A stretch of 64,000 bases of DNA. Origin: Betaproteobacteria bacterium. GTDB taxonomy: Bacteria; Pseudomonadota; Gammaproteobacteria; Burkholderiales; Thiobacillaceae. Below the pieces are notes generated by a model, which did no database searches, had not been told where the DNA came from, and saw nothing but the letters and a program-made list of their open reading frames with translations. A program made the position numbers and the translations under genes. The stretch lies in NCBI GenBank assembly GCA_016873935.1, contig VGVT01000003.1:51949-115948 (forward strand), written 5' to 3'. The stretch's first letter is position 1; every line of letters starts with the position of its first letter. Positions 51,055-59,310 of the stretch are shown here, in pieces.

Positions 51055-52221
51055 ATGCCTGCCTATCTGAACGGCCTGATCGAACTGCCCTGGTGGGGCT
51101 ATGTGCTGCTCACCCTAGCCCTCACCCACGTCACCATCGCCGGCGTCACCCTCTACCTGCATCGCGCCCAGGCCCACCGGGCCCTGGACCTGCATCCCGT
51201 GGTCAGCCACTTCTTCCGTTTCTGGCTGTGGCTGACCACGGGCATCGTCACCAAGGAATGGGCCAGCATCCATCGCAAGCACCACGCCAAGTGCGAGACC
51301 GCGGAAGACCCTCACAGTCCCCAGGTTCTTGGCATCCGCAAGGTCTTGCTGGAAGGCGCGGAACTGTACCGGGCGGAGGCGAAAAACCAGGACACCCTCG
51401 AGCGCTACGGTCGCGGCACCCCCGACGACTGGCTGGAGCGCCATGTCTATACCCCCCATTCCAGTCTTGGCATCGCCCTCATGCTGGTCATAGACGTGGT
51501 CCTGTTCGGCCCCATCGGCCTCAGCATCTGGGCCGTGCAGATGCTGTGGATTCCCCTCTTCGCCGCCGGCGTCATCAATGGCCTCGGCCACTACTGGGGA
51601 TACCGCAACTTCGCCTGCGAGGACGCCAGCACCAACATCCTGCCCTGGGGCATCCTCATCGGCGGCGAGGAACTGCACAACAACCACCACGCCTACGGCA
51701 GTTCCGCCAGGCTGTCCAACCGCTGGTACGAGTTCGACATCGGCTGGGCCTATATCCGCATCCTGGAAATCCTCGGCCTCGCCAGCGTCAAGAAGGTGGC
51801 GCCCAAGGTGCGCTGGGGCGAGATCAAGCACTTCTGCGATGCCGACCTGCTGCACGCCATCATCACCCACCGCTACGACGTGCTCACCCGCTACAGTCGC
51901 GGCATGAAGCGGGCCTACGCGCAGGAATTACAGAACATGCGCGGCGCGCTGCCCGACCTGGCCCGCGTCAAACGCTGGCTCAACCTCGACCAGAACGCCC
52001 TCAAGCCGCTGGAAAAGGCTGAACTGCTCTCTGTGCTCGCGCAAAACGAGCGGCTCAAGACCCTCTACCAGATGCGCCAGGAACTCACCGCCCTGTGGGG
52101 TCGTTCCACCGCCAGCAGCGAACAGCTGGTGCGCCAGTTGCAGGATTGGTGCCAGCGCGCCGAAGCCAGCGGCATCGAGGCGCTTGCGCGCTTTTCCCTG
52201 CGCCTGCGCAGTTACGCCTGA
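51055..52221 (+). CDS. Acyl-CoA/lipid delta-9 fatty-acid desaturase family protein
   Basis: A 388-residue membrane desaturase. The three histidine boxes are HRAQAHR (about residue 36), HRKHHAK and HNNHHAYG, binding two irons. The region after the last box (about residues 230-388) is a long C-terminal extension that is helical. The enzyme introduces a double bond into membrane fatty acids. It ends just before a bidirectional terminator. Confidence 0.9.
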   Translation: MPAYLNGLIELPWWGYVLLTLALTHVTIAGVTLYLHRAQAHRALDLHPVVSHFFRFWLWLTTGIVTKEWASIHRKHHAKCETAEDPHSPQVLGIRKVLLEGAELYRAEAKNQDTLERYGRGTPDDWLERHVYTPHSSLGIALMLVIDVVLFGPIGLSIWAVQMLWIPLFAAGVINGLGHYWGYRNFACEDASTNILPWGILIGGEELHNNHHAYGSSARLSNRWYEFDIGWAYIRILEILGLASVKKVAPKVRWGEIKHFCDADLLHAIITHRYDVLTRYSRGMKRAYAQELQNMRGALPDLARVKRWLNLDQNALKPLEKAELLSVLAQNERLKTLYQMRQELTALWGRSTASSEQLVRQLQDWCQRAEASGIEALARFSLRLRSYA

Positions 52222-52235
52222 GCGGCAGGCCCAAC

Positions 52236-52263
52236 AAAAAACCCCGCCGAGGCGGGGTTTTTT
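52236..52263. terminator. Bidirectional rho-independent terminator
   Basis: ACCCCGCC-GA-GGCGGGGT forms a perfect stem with an A tract on the left and a T tract on the right. It lies between the convergent desaturase and rpmG genes and can serve both strands. Confidence 0.92.
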
Positions 52264-52294
52264 GTGGGTGTGAGGAAATCGCTGAAATCAGCGC

Positions 52295-52462
52295 TTACTT
52301 CAGCTTGGTTTCCTTGTAAGCCACGTGCTTGCGGGCGACGGGATCGAACTTGCTGATCTCCATCTTGCCGGGCATGGTCTTCTTGTTCTTGGTGGTGGTG
52401 TAGAAATGGCCGGTGCCCGCGGTGGACTCCAGCTTGATCTTTTCGCGTCCGCCTTTAGCCAT
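52295..52462 (-). CDS. rpmG: 50S ribosomal protein L33
   Basis: A 55-residue basic protein, [20 protein letters not shown]...[21 protein letters not shown], typical of the cysteine-free L33 form. It follows rpmB on the same strand by 12 bases, the usual rpmB-rpmG pair. The terminator at 52236-52263 ends the operon. Confidence 0.96.
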   Translation of the reverse strand: MAKGGREKIKLESTAGTGHFYTTTKNKKTMPGKMEISKFDPVARKHVAYKETKLK

Positions 52463-52474
52463 GATGGACTCCTA

Positions 52475-52708
52475 TCAAGCGGCGCCGCTGGCGCGTAGAT
52501 CGGCCAGGACGACATCGATGCCCTTCTTGTCGATCAGACGCAGGGCGGCATTGGAAACACGCAGACGAACCCAGCGGTTCTCGCTCTCGACCCAGAACCG
52601 GCGGTACTGCAGGTTGGGCAGGAAACGGCGCTTGGTCTTGTTGTTGGCGTGGGAGACGTTGTTCCCCACCATCGGCTTCTTGCCGGTGATCTGACATACA
52701 CGGGCCAT
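52475..52708 (-). CDS. rpmB: 50S ribosomal protein L28
   Basis: A 77-residue protein starting [20 protein letters not shown] and containing [20 protein letters not shown] and [15 protein letters not shown], typical of L28. It is followed by rpmG. It begins 66 bases downstream of radC on the same strand. Confidence 0.97.
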   Translation of the reverse strand: MARVCQITGKKPMVGNNVSHANNKTKRRFLPNLQYRRFWVESENRWVRLRVSNAALRLIDKKGIDVVLADLRASGAA

Positions 52709-52773
52709 GATGAATACCCCAGAACGATACTGAAACGGAAAGTCGGCCTTTATACAGGAAGCCGGTCGATTGG

Positions 52774-53448
52774 TCAAAGCCAACCGCGTTCGGCGAACGA
52801 GCACCCTGTCCCGCCGGCGACGATGAAATGGTCCAGCACCTTCACGTCCACCAGGCCCAGCGCGGTTTTAAGCTGATCGGTCAGCCAGCGGTCGGCCTGG
52901 CTGGGTTCGGCCACGCCGGAGGGATGGTTGTGCGCCAGGATCACCCCGGCGGCGTTTTGGGCCAGGGCGCGCTTGACGATTTCTCTCGGGTATACCGAGG
53001 TTTGCGTCAGGGTGCCGCGAAACAGTTCCTCGGCTTCGATCACCCGGTTCTGGGCGTCCAGGAACACCGCGAGGAACACCTCATGGGGCAATCCGGAAAG
53101 TTTCAGCCGCAGCCAATCCCGCACCGCGCCGGGGGAATTCAGGGCGTCGCCGACCCGCATTTGCTCGGAGAGCGCCCGCCGCGACATTTCCAGCACCGCC
53201 TGCAATTGGGCGAATTTCGCCGGCCCCATGCCGGGAAATGCGCTGAACGCCGCCCGCTCCGCCGCGAACAGCCGGGTCAGGCCGCCGAAATGGCTGAGCA
53301 GGTCGCGGGCCAGATCCACCGCGCTTTTCCCGGGTACGCCGACGCGCAGGAAGATGGCCAGCAACTCCGCGTCCGACAGGGACGCCGCCCCCCGTTCCAG
53401 CAATTTCTCCCGGGGCCGGTCGCCCTCGGGCCAGTCGGTGATGGCCAT
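52774..53448 (-). CDS. radC: RadC family protein (JAMM domain)
   Basis: A 224-residue protein. The N-terminal helix-hairpin-helix part has [29 protein letters not shown] and [21 protein letters not shown]. The JAMM metalloprotease-like motif is [17 protein letters not shown], with HxH and Asp ligands. The family was once thought to act in DNA repair; its role is unclear. It is upstream of rpmB, the usual neighbourhood. Confidence 0.93.
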   Translation of the reverse strand: MAITDWPEGDRPREKLLERGAASLSDAELLAIFLRVGVPGKSAVDLARDLLSHFGGLTRLFAAERAAFSAFPGMGPAKFAQLQAVLEMSRRALSEQMRVGDALNSPGAVRDWLRLKLSGLPHEVFLAVFLDAQNRVIEAEELFRGTLTQTSVYPREIVKRALAQNAAGVILAHNHPSGVAEPSQADRWLTDQLKTALGLVDVKVLDHFIVAGGTGCSFAERGWL

Positions 53449-53460
53449 GAATCCTCCCTT

Positions 53461-53553
53461 TAGCTGGTAGCTCGTAGCCGGTAGCTTGTAGCTTGTCTTG
53501 CGCGCCTTTGGCGCGGAAATTCAAGGCTACCAGCTACGAGCTACCAGCTGCTT
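53461..53553. repeat. Long imperfect palindrome rich in GGTAGC words, copy 2
   Basis: TAGCTGGTAGCTCGTAGCCG on the left faces GCTACCAGCTACGAGCTACC on the right. The centre TTGCGCGCCTTTGGCGCGGA matches the core of the element at 20941-21037, apart from three bases in the loop. It fills the radC-glcF gap and slightly overlaps the glcF end. Confidence 0.75.
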
Positions 53554-54811
53554 CAATCAAGCTGATCCAGTGCACCACGGGGACGCCACTGGCGGCGGCG
53601 AGATGGTTCTGGCAGCCGATGTTGGCGGTGGCGATGAGCTCCGGCCCGCGCGCCTGCAAGTTGGACAGCTTGCGCGCCCGCAACCGGCCGGCGATCTCCG
53701 GCTGCAACAGGGAATAGGTGCCGGCGGAGCCGCAGCACAGGTGGGCCTCGTCCACCGGCACCAGTTCATGGCCCAGGCCGATGAGCATGGCCTCGATGAC
53801 GCCGCGCACCTTCTGGCCGTGTTGCAGGCTGCAAGGCGGGTGGAAGGCGATGCGGCGGGCTTGTGTCGCCTTGAAGGCGGAAAGGTCTTCCGCCGCCAGC
53901 ACCTCGGACAGATCGCGGGTCAGCGCGGAAACCTTCGCCGCCTTGTCCGCGTAGGCCGGATCGTCGCGCAGCAGGTGGCCGTATTCCTTCACCTGGCTGC
54001 CACAGCCGCTGGCGGTCATGACGATAGCGTCCACCCCGGCCTCGATGTGGGGCCACCAGGCGTCGATGTTGCGGCGCATGGCCGCGCGAGCCGCTTCCGG
54101 CGCCGCCAGGTGCTGGTCGACGGCGCCGCAGCAACCGGCCTCAGGCGCGGCGATCAGGCGAATGCCCAGCCGGGCCAGCACCCGTGCGGCGGCGGCATTG
54201 GTTTCCGGCGCCAGGGTGGGCTGCACGCAGCCTTCCAGGACCAACATGCGCCGTTGGGACTCCCCCCATTTGCAAAGGGGGGCGGGGGGGGATTTTTGAG
54301 CAGTTTGAGAAGGGTAGCCCGTTGCGAAATCCCCCCTGCCCCCCTTTTGCAAAGGGGGGAGATGGCCCTGCAAGTTTGCGGGCAGCGCCCAACGCACGCC
54401 TCTACCCACCTTCAGCAGGGTGCCGAACACCTTCCCATTGGCCAGGGTCTTGCGCAGGCCGGCGCGCAGCAGTTGCTGGCTGGCCGGCCGCGGATGCAGC
54501 TTGTCCACCAGTTCCCGGCCGATATCGATGAGCCGGCCGTATTGCACCCCCGAGGGGCAGGTGGTCTCGCAGTTGCGGCAGGTCAGGCAGCGGTCCAGGT
54601 GGTCCCGGGTCACACTCGACACCGGGTTGCCCTCCAGCATCTGTTTCATCAGGTAGATGCGGCCGCGCGGACCGTCCAACTCGTCGCCCAGCAACTGATA
54701 GGTGGGGCAGGTGGCGTTGCAGAAGCCGCAATGCACGCAGGAACGCAGGATGGCGTCGGCCTCCCGGCCCTGGGGCGTGTCGCGGACGAAGTCGGCCAGC
54801 TTGGTCTGCAT
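53534..54811 (-). CDS. glcF: Glycolate oxidase iron-sulfur subunit GlcF
   Basis: A 425-residue protein. Two 4Fe-4S motifs lie near the N-terminus: SCVHCGFCNATCPTY and RCLTCRNCETTCPSG. Two CCG domains follow (EAGCCGAVDQHLAAPE and AHLCCGSAGTYSLLQ). About 38 residues after the region ALPANLQ (Gly/Pro/Lys-rich, HLPPLQKGGRGDF...SPPAPLCKWGES) are foreign to the family and come from an in-frame DNA repeat. It passes electrons from the GlcD/GlcE flavin part to quinone. The last gene of the glc group; its ATG overlaps the glcE stop. Confidence 0.9.
   Translation of the reverse strand: MQTKLADFVRDTPQGREADAILRSCVHCGFCNATCPTYQLLGDELDGPRGRIYLMKQMLEGNPVSSVTRDHLDRCLTCRNCETTCPSGVQYGRLIDIGRELVDKLHPRPASQQLLRAGLRKTLANGKVFGTLLKVGRGVRWALPANLQGHLPPLQKGGRGDFATGYPSQTAQKSPPAPLCKWGESQRRMLVLEGCVQPTLAPETNAAAARVLARLGIRLIAAPEAGCCGAVDQHLAAPEAARAAMRRNIDAWWPHIEAGVDAIVMTASGCGSQVKEYGHLLRDDPAYADKAAKVSALTRDLSEVLAAEDLSAFKATQARRIAFHPPCSLQHGQKVRGVIEAMLIGLGHELVPVDEAHLCCGSAGTYSLLQPEIAGRLRARKLSNLQARGPELIATANIGCQNHLAAASGVPVVHWISLIEAAGSS
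54261..54360. repeat. CCCCCCTTTGCAAAGGGGGG-type repeat inserted in frame in glcF
   Basis: Outer arms are TTTGCAAAGGGGGG-type palindromes at each end (about 54262-54283 and 54337-54359), and GGGGGGGGATTT at 54285-54294 faces AAATCCCCCCTG at 54327-54338. The segment encodes Gly/Pro/Lys-rich residues in GlcF. The same family lies at 59201-59302, outside genes. Confidence 0.85.
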
Positions 54812-55860
54812 CAGAGCCCCGCGTACATCCGCCCGGGGTTGAAGAGGCCCAGGGGGTCCAGAGCCCGCTTCACCTGCATGTGTAAGACCCGCAGGGCCGG
54901 GGCCAGGGGCTGGAACACCTCGCCCCGGCCGTCGTGGCCCCGGAACAGGGTGGCGTGGCCACCGAGGGCGGCGGCCCGCTGGCGCACCAGCTCGGCGGGC
55001 AGGTCCGTGCGCAGCCAGCGCAGGGCGCCCCCCCACTCGGTGAGGCTTGCGCCGGGCAGGTTCAGGGCGGGCGCAGCGGCGGGCAGGGAGATGCGCCAGA
55101 GCGGAGCCTCACCCTGGAAGAAGGGCAGGGTCTGCTCCCGCGCCTCCCGCCAGGGTCCGTCGCTGACTTCCTCGCCGCCCAGGGACTCCAGCCCCGCCGC
55201 GACCCCCTGGGCACTGCCGCACAGGCGGACGTAAAGCCGCTCGCCGTCGTAGAGGGTGCCGCTCAGGGACAGGGGCAGACGCCCCCACTCGATCTGGCGG
55301 GCTGCGGCGGCCCCGGCATCCAGTTCGAACGCCCGGGTGCGTTCCTCCGCCGGGCGCGGCAGGACCTTGACGGAGACTTCCAGCAGCACCCCCAGGGTGC
55401 CCAGGGCGCCGGCCATGAGGCGTGAGAGATCGTAGCCCGCCACGTTCTTCATGACCTGGCCGCCGAAGCGCAGTACTTCGCCCTTCCCGTTGAGGAGCTT
55501 CACCCCCAACACCGCGTCGCGCACGGACCCGCCCCAGGGCCGGCGCGGGCCGGACAGGCCCGCGGCCACCATGCCGCCAAGTGTGGCCGCCGGGCCGAAG
55601 TGGGGCGGCTCGAAGGGGAACAGCTGGCCGTTGTCCGCCAGGGCCGTTTCGATCTCCGCCAGAGGCGTGCCGGCGCGGGCGGTAACCACCAGTTCCGAGG
55701 GCTCGTAGCTGACGATGCCGCGATGGCCGGAAACCTCCAGCGGCTCACCCTCGCAATGGCGCCCGTAGAACGTCTTGCCGCCGCCGCCCCGGATGCACAG
55801 GGGCGTACCTGCCGCGGCGGCCTGCCGGACCCGATCCAGGAGTTCCGCCTGCTTATCCAT
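54811..55860 (-). CDS. glcE: Glycolate oxidase subunit GlcE (FAD-binding)
   Basis: A 349-residue FAD-binding-type-4 protein. FAD-binding motifs include PLCIRGGGGKTFYG, LVVTARAGTPLAEIE, FGPAATLGGMVAAGLSGPRRPWGG, VRDAVLGVKLLNGKGEVLRFGGQVMKNVAGYDLS. It forms glycolate oxidase with GlcD and GlcF. The start lies eight bases inside the DUF559 gene end, so the nuclease gene interrupts an otherwise compact glcD-glcE pair. Confidence 0.92.
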   Translation of the reverse strand: MDKQAELLDRVRQAAAAGTPLCIRGGGGKTFYGRHCEGEPLEVSGHRGIVSYEPSELVVTARAGTPLAEIETALADNGQLFPFEPPHFGPAATLGGMVAAGLSGPRRPWGGSVRDAVLGVKLLNGKGEVLRFGGQVMKNVAGYDLSRLMAGALGTLGVLLEVSVKVLPRPAEERTRAFELDAGAAAARQIEWGRLPLSLSGTLYDGERLYVRLCGSAQGVAAGLESLGGEEVSDGPWREAREQTLPFFQGEAPLWRISLPAAAPALNLPGASLTEWGGALRWLRTDLPAELVRQRAAALGGHATLFRGHDGRGEVFQPLAPALRVLHMQVKRALDPLGLFNPGRMYAGL

Positions 55861-56188
55861 GGAGACTCCCTCCTTCTTGACGGGGGAGGGCCGGGGTGGG
55901 GGTGGCAAGCGCGGCCAGGATGGCGTCGAGAACCGGGCCGGTCCGCGCCAGGACATCGTTGTTCCAGAAACGAAGGACCCGGAAACCCTGGTCGGCCAGC
56001 CAGGCATCGCGCGCTTGATCCTTGGAGTTGTTGAGGTGCTGGCCGCCGTCCACTTCCACGATCAGCCGGGCGGACAGGCAGACGAAGTCGACGATATAGG
56101 GGCCGAGGGGGAACTGACGGCGGAACTTGTGCCCATCCAGTTGGAGCATGCGCAAGCCGCCCCAGAGGTGGCGTTCGGCATCGGTCAT
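55853..56188 (-). CDS. DUF559 endonuclease-fold protein between glcD and glcE
   Basis: About 111 residues, MTDAERHLWGGLRMLQLDGHKFRR...FPLGPYIVDFVCLSARLIVEVDGGQHL...DQGFRVLRFWNNDVL. This is the DUF559 (Vsr-like) fold, with the Asp and Glu of YIVDFVC and IVEVDGG as likely metal ligands. Codons before the ATG also read like family sequence (RLVRSLRKN), so a non-ATG start further upstream is possible. The C-terminal tail TPALPRQEGGSLHG is translated repeat DNA. Repeats flank the gene on both sides, and it sits within the glc operon, suggesting arrival as a mobile unit. Confidence 0.8.
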   Translation of the reverse strand: MTDAERHLWGGLRMLQLDGHKFRRQFPLGPYIVDFVCLSARLIVEVDGGQHLNNSKDQARDAWLADQGFRVLRFWNNDVLARTGPVLDAILAALATPTPALPRQEGGSLHG

Positions 56189-56352
56189 GTTTTTGCGCAA
56201 TGAGCGGACCAGTCTCGTCGCGGGTTGTGCGTGAACTTGTTCACCCCCACCCCTGCCCTCCCCCGTCAAGGGGGAGGGAGAGTCGGCTTGCCCGGCCATA
56301 CCGAGCCCCTCCCCCTTGACGGGGGAGGGGTTGGGGTGGGGGTGGGGGTGGA
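55869..56352. mobile_element. DUF559 gene with flanking G/C-tract repeats
   Basis: A word of the type CTTGACGGGGGAGGG occurs on the left at about 55874-55888. Its reverse complement and copies occur on the right at about 56261-56280 and 56306-56333. The stretches GGGGTGGGGGTGG are repeated at the outer ends. The bases between encode the DUF559 protein. The arrangement looks like a repeat-bounded cassette inserted between glcD and glcE. Confidence 0.55.
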
Positions 56353-56367
56353 ATCGGGCGGCCATCC

Positions 56368-57819
56368 CTAGAACCTCGGCAATTCCGGAAACGGCAACTG
56401 GCCGCCGCTGACGTGCATCCGCCCCAGCTCGGCGCAGCGGTGCAGGGTAGGCACGGCCTTGCCCGGATTGAGCAGGCCGTCCGGATCGAAAGCGGCCTTG
56501 ACGGCGTGGAACTGGGCCAGTTCCGCCGGAGCAAACTGGCTGCACGTGGCGTCCAGCTTCTCCACGCCGACGCCGTGCTCGCCGGTGACGGTGCCGCCCA
56601 CTTCCACGCAGAGCGTGAGGATGTCGGTGCCGAAGTCCTCGGCCTTCTTCAGTTCGCCGGGCTGGTTGGCGTCGAACAGGATGAGGGGATGCAGGTTGCC
56701 GTCGCCGGCGTGGAAGACGTTGGCGACCCGCAAACCGTACTGTTCCGAGAGCTCGGCGATGCGCCGCAGCACGAAGGCCAGGTGCTTCCTGGGAATGGTG
56801 CCGTCCATGCAGTAGTAGTCCGGGCTGATGCGGCCCACCGCCGGGAAGGCGCCCTTGCGGCCGGCCCAGAACTTCAGGCGCTGGGCCTCGTCGGCGGCGG
56901 TGCGCACTTCGCTGGCGCCGGCCTTGAGCAGCACCTCCCGCACCGCCATGATCTGTTCCGACACTTCCGCGTTGGCGCCGTCCAGCTCGCACAGCAGGAT
57001 GGCGGCGGCGTCCGTGGGATAGCCGGCGTGGACGAAATCCTCGGCGGCGCTGATGGACAGGTTGTCCATCATCTCCAGGCCGGCGGGCAGGATGCCGGCG
57101 GCAATGATGTCCGCCACCGCCGCCCCGGCGGCTTCCACCGAGGCGAAGGCGGCCAGCACCACCTGGGCCCGTTCCGGCTTCACCAGCAGCTTGACGGTGA
57201 CTTCCACCACCACGCCCAGCAAGCCCTCGGAGCCGTTCATCAGGGCCAGCAGGTCGTAGCCCGGGCTGTCCAGGGCGGCCAGGCCCAGCTCGATGAGTTC
57301 CCCGTCCAGGGTCAGCATCTTCACCGCGAGGACGTTGTGGACCGTGAGGCCGTACTTCAGGCAGTGCACGCCGCCGGAGTTCTCCGCCACGTTGCCGCCG
57401 ATGGAACAGGCGATCTGGGAGGAGGGGTCCGGGGCGTAATAGAGGCCATGGGGGGCGGCGGCCTCGGAAATGGCCAGGTTGCGCACCCCCGGCTGCACCC
57501 GGGCCAGGCGGTTGGCCGGGTCGATCTCCAAGATCCGGTTGAAGCGGGCCAGGGACAGGATCACCCCGTCCGCCAGGGGCAGGGCGCCGCCGGACAGGCC
57601 GGTGCCGGCGCCCCGCGCCACCACCGGCACGCCGTGGGTCTTGCAGGCGCGCAGCACGGCACGGGCCTGCTCCAGGCTGTCCGGCAGGCACACGGCCAGG
57701 GGCACCTGGCGATAGGCGGACAGGCCGTCGCACTCGTAGGGACGCAGGGCCTCCGCCTCCACCAGCAGGGCGTGGGCGGGCAGGGCGGCGCGCAGCTCAG
57801 AGAGAAAGGCAGGCTTCAT
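56368..57819 (-). CDS. glcD: Glycolate oxidase subunit GlcD (FAD-linked)
   Basis: A 483-residue FAD-linked oxidase. FAD-binding is seen in VPVVARGAGTGLSGGALPL and PDPSSQIACSIGGNVAENSGGVHCLKYGLT. The C-terminal catalytic cap includes VFHAGDGNLHPLILFD and VGGTVTGEHGVGVEKLD, with the metal-binding His residues. It oxidises glycolate (from RuBisCO oxygenation) to glyoxylate. It overlaps the DUF1537 gene end by 23 bases. Start at 57819 (MKPAFLSELR). Confidence 0.93.
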   Translation of the reverse strand: MKPAFLSELRAALPAHALLVEAEALRPYECDGLSAYRQVPLAVCLPDSLEQARAVLRACKTHGVPVVARGAGTGLSGGALPLADGVILSLARFNRILEIDPANRLARVQPGVRNLAISEAAAPHGLYYAPDPSSQIACSIGGNVAENSGGVHCLKYGLTVHNVLAVKMLTLDGELIELGLAALDSPGYDLLALMNGSEGLLGVVVEVTVKLLVKPERAQVVLAAFASVEAAGAAVADIIAAGILPAGLEMMDNLSISAAEDFVHAGYPTDAAAILLCELDGANAEVSEQIMAVREVLLKAGASEVRTAADEAQRLKFWAGRKGAFPAVGRISPDYYCMDGTIPRKHLAFVLRRIAELSEQYGLRVANVFHAGDGNLHPLILFDANQPGELKKAEDFGTDILTLCVEVGGTVTGEHGVGVEKLDATCSQFAPAELAQFHAVKAAFDPDGLLNPGKAVPTLHRCAELGRMHVSGGQLPFPELPRF

Positions 57820-59173
57820 GCCGCGGATTATGCCGGGCGGAACCGCCGGGGGAGACTTTCTCCGCAAAACGTCGGACCACCGTCGCCAGGGCGGCGTCGT
57901 CGCCCACGTTGCCGGGGAAGATCACCACCGGCAGATCCGGGAAGCGGGGATGGTCCGCCGGGCAGCGCACCACCGAGCAGCCGGCCAGCACCTGGCCCAG
58001 CACCCGCGCCGTCCTCAGGGCGAGGCCGTCGGAAAGCACGTCGTTGGAGGTGATGCCGCCCTTGCTCACCAGGAAGCCCAGGGTCGGCGGCAGGCCGCGC
58101 ACCACGTCCATGAGGAAGGCGGAGACCGCCTCGCCGAAGGCCAGGCGTTCGGCCTGATCGGGAAACTGCCGCTCCACCCGGCTGGTGAAGACCACCGGGG
58201 TGAGGCCGGCGGCGTGGGCGGCGGCGGCCCGGGCCAGGATGTCGGCCAGCAGGCGCGCCCGCTCCGGCTGGATGCGGTCCACGTCCACCTCCAGGGCCGT
58301 CACGCCGGGCTCGGCGAGCAGACGCTCCAGTTGCGCCGTGGTCTTCTTCACGTGGGAGCCGACGATGACCGCGCCGGGCCGGCCTTCCCGCGTGTAGACG
58401 CGCATGCCTTCCGCCGCCACCGGCTGCGGCGGCAGCCCGGCCAGGGCGGTAAGCAGGCTGGCGGCGGAGCGGAACAGGAAGCGCTTGCCCTGGCCGGCGG
58501 CGGCCTCCACCTGGGCGGCGAAATGGTCCAGGTCCGCCTGGGTTTCCGCGTCCACCACGCAGCAGCGGTTGCCGGTCAATCCGAGCAACCGTGCCGTGAC
58601 GTCACCGCGCACGTCTTCCAGGCGGAAACGTTCCACGTCGCCAGACTTGATCCGGCCACGGGTCTTCTCCTCGACGTAGGCCGGCAGGTAGCTGTGGCGG
58701 TAGCCGAACACGGAATCCCGCGCGAACTCGGTTTCGTGCACCGGCGTCGGCTTGCCGTCCACCATCAGGTAGTGCACGCCATCCCGGGTGTAGCGGCCGC
58801 CCTCGAAGAAGGCGGGTACCAGGAAGTGGGCGTCGAAAGGCCCCAGCTTCTCGGCGATGACGTCGGTCTCCACCGGGTAGTGGCCGCGCAGGGTGGAATC
58901 CGAGCGGCTCACCAGGATGGGCTGGATGCGCCGCCCGCCCGCCGCCAGGTCCGCCAGGGCCAGCTTCAGGTTGTCGCAGACCTCGCCGGTGACGGCGGCG
59001 GCCCGCGCCGCGTCCATGCCCCGGGTGTTGGTGAGCACGAAGAAGAGGGGCGCGTCGTCCAGCAGGGCCTCTTGCAGGGTGGCCGCGTCCCAGCGGGTCA
59101 GCAGCAGACAGGAATGGACCGTCTGGGAGCCGGTGGGGTCGTCGTCGAGGACGATGATCTTGGTGTCGGTCAT
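57797..59173 (-). CDS. Four-carbon acid sugar kinase family protein (DUF1537)
   Basis: A 458-residue protein. The N-terminal substrate domain has IIVLDDDPTGSQTVHSC and RSDSTLRGHYPVETDVI, and the C-terminal nucleotide-binding domain has FLVSKGGITSNDVLSDGL and FPGNVGDDAALATVV. Family members phosphorylate four-carbon acid sugars such as erythronate or threonate derivatives. Here the substrate is unknown; the position between glcD and the transketolase-like gene suggests a role in two- to four-carbon acid metabolism. The end overlaps the glcD start by 23 bases. Confidence 0.87.
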   Translation of the reverse strand: MTDTKIIVLDDDPTGSQTVHSCLLLTRWDAATLQEALLDDAPLFFVLTNTRGMDAARAAAVTGEVCDNLKLALADLAAGGRRIQPILVSRSDSTLRGHYPVETDVIAEKLGPFDAHFLVPAFFEGGRYTRDGVHYLMVDGKPTPVHETEFARDSVFGYRHSYLPAYVEEKTRGRIKSGDVERFRLEDVRGDVTARLLGLTGNRCCVVDAETQADLDHFAAQVEAAAGQGKRFLFRSAASLLTALAGLPPQPVAAEGMRVYTREGRPGAVIVGSHVKKTTAQLERLLAEPGVTALEVDVDRIQPERARLLADILARAAAAHAAGLTPVVFTSRVERQFPDQAERLAFGEAVSAFLMDVVRGLPPTLGFLVSKGGITSNDVLSDGLALRTARVLGQVLAGCSVVRCPADHPRFPDLPVVIFPGNVGDDAALATVVRRFAEKVSPGGSARHNPRHEACLSL

Positions 59174-59200
59174 GGGCTTGGAACCTCGCGGATGGTGGTG

Positions 59201-59302
59201 ATCCCCCCCTTTCTCAAAGGGGGGCTGGGGGGGATTTAGCAACGTTCGACGTAAGGTCAAGTCGGCAAATCCCCCCTGTCCCCCCTTTATGAAAGGGGGG
59301 AA
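59201..59302. repeat. CCCCCCTTTG/CAAAGGGGGG-type repeat, intergenic copy
   Basis: ATCCCCCCCTTTCTCAAAGG on the left and CCCTTTATGAAAGGGGGGAA on the right, with GGGGGGGATTT facing AAATCCCCCCTG between. It is the same family as the repeat inside glcF. It lies in the gap between the DUF1537 gene and the transketolase-like gene. Confidence 0.85.
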
Positions 59303-59310
59303 CCCTTCGT

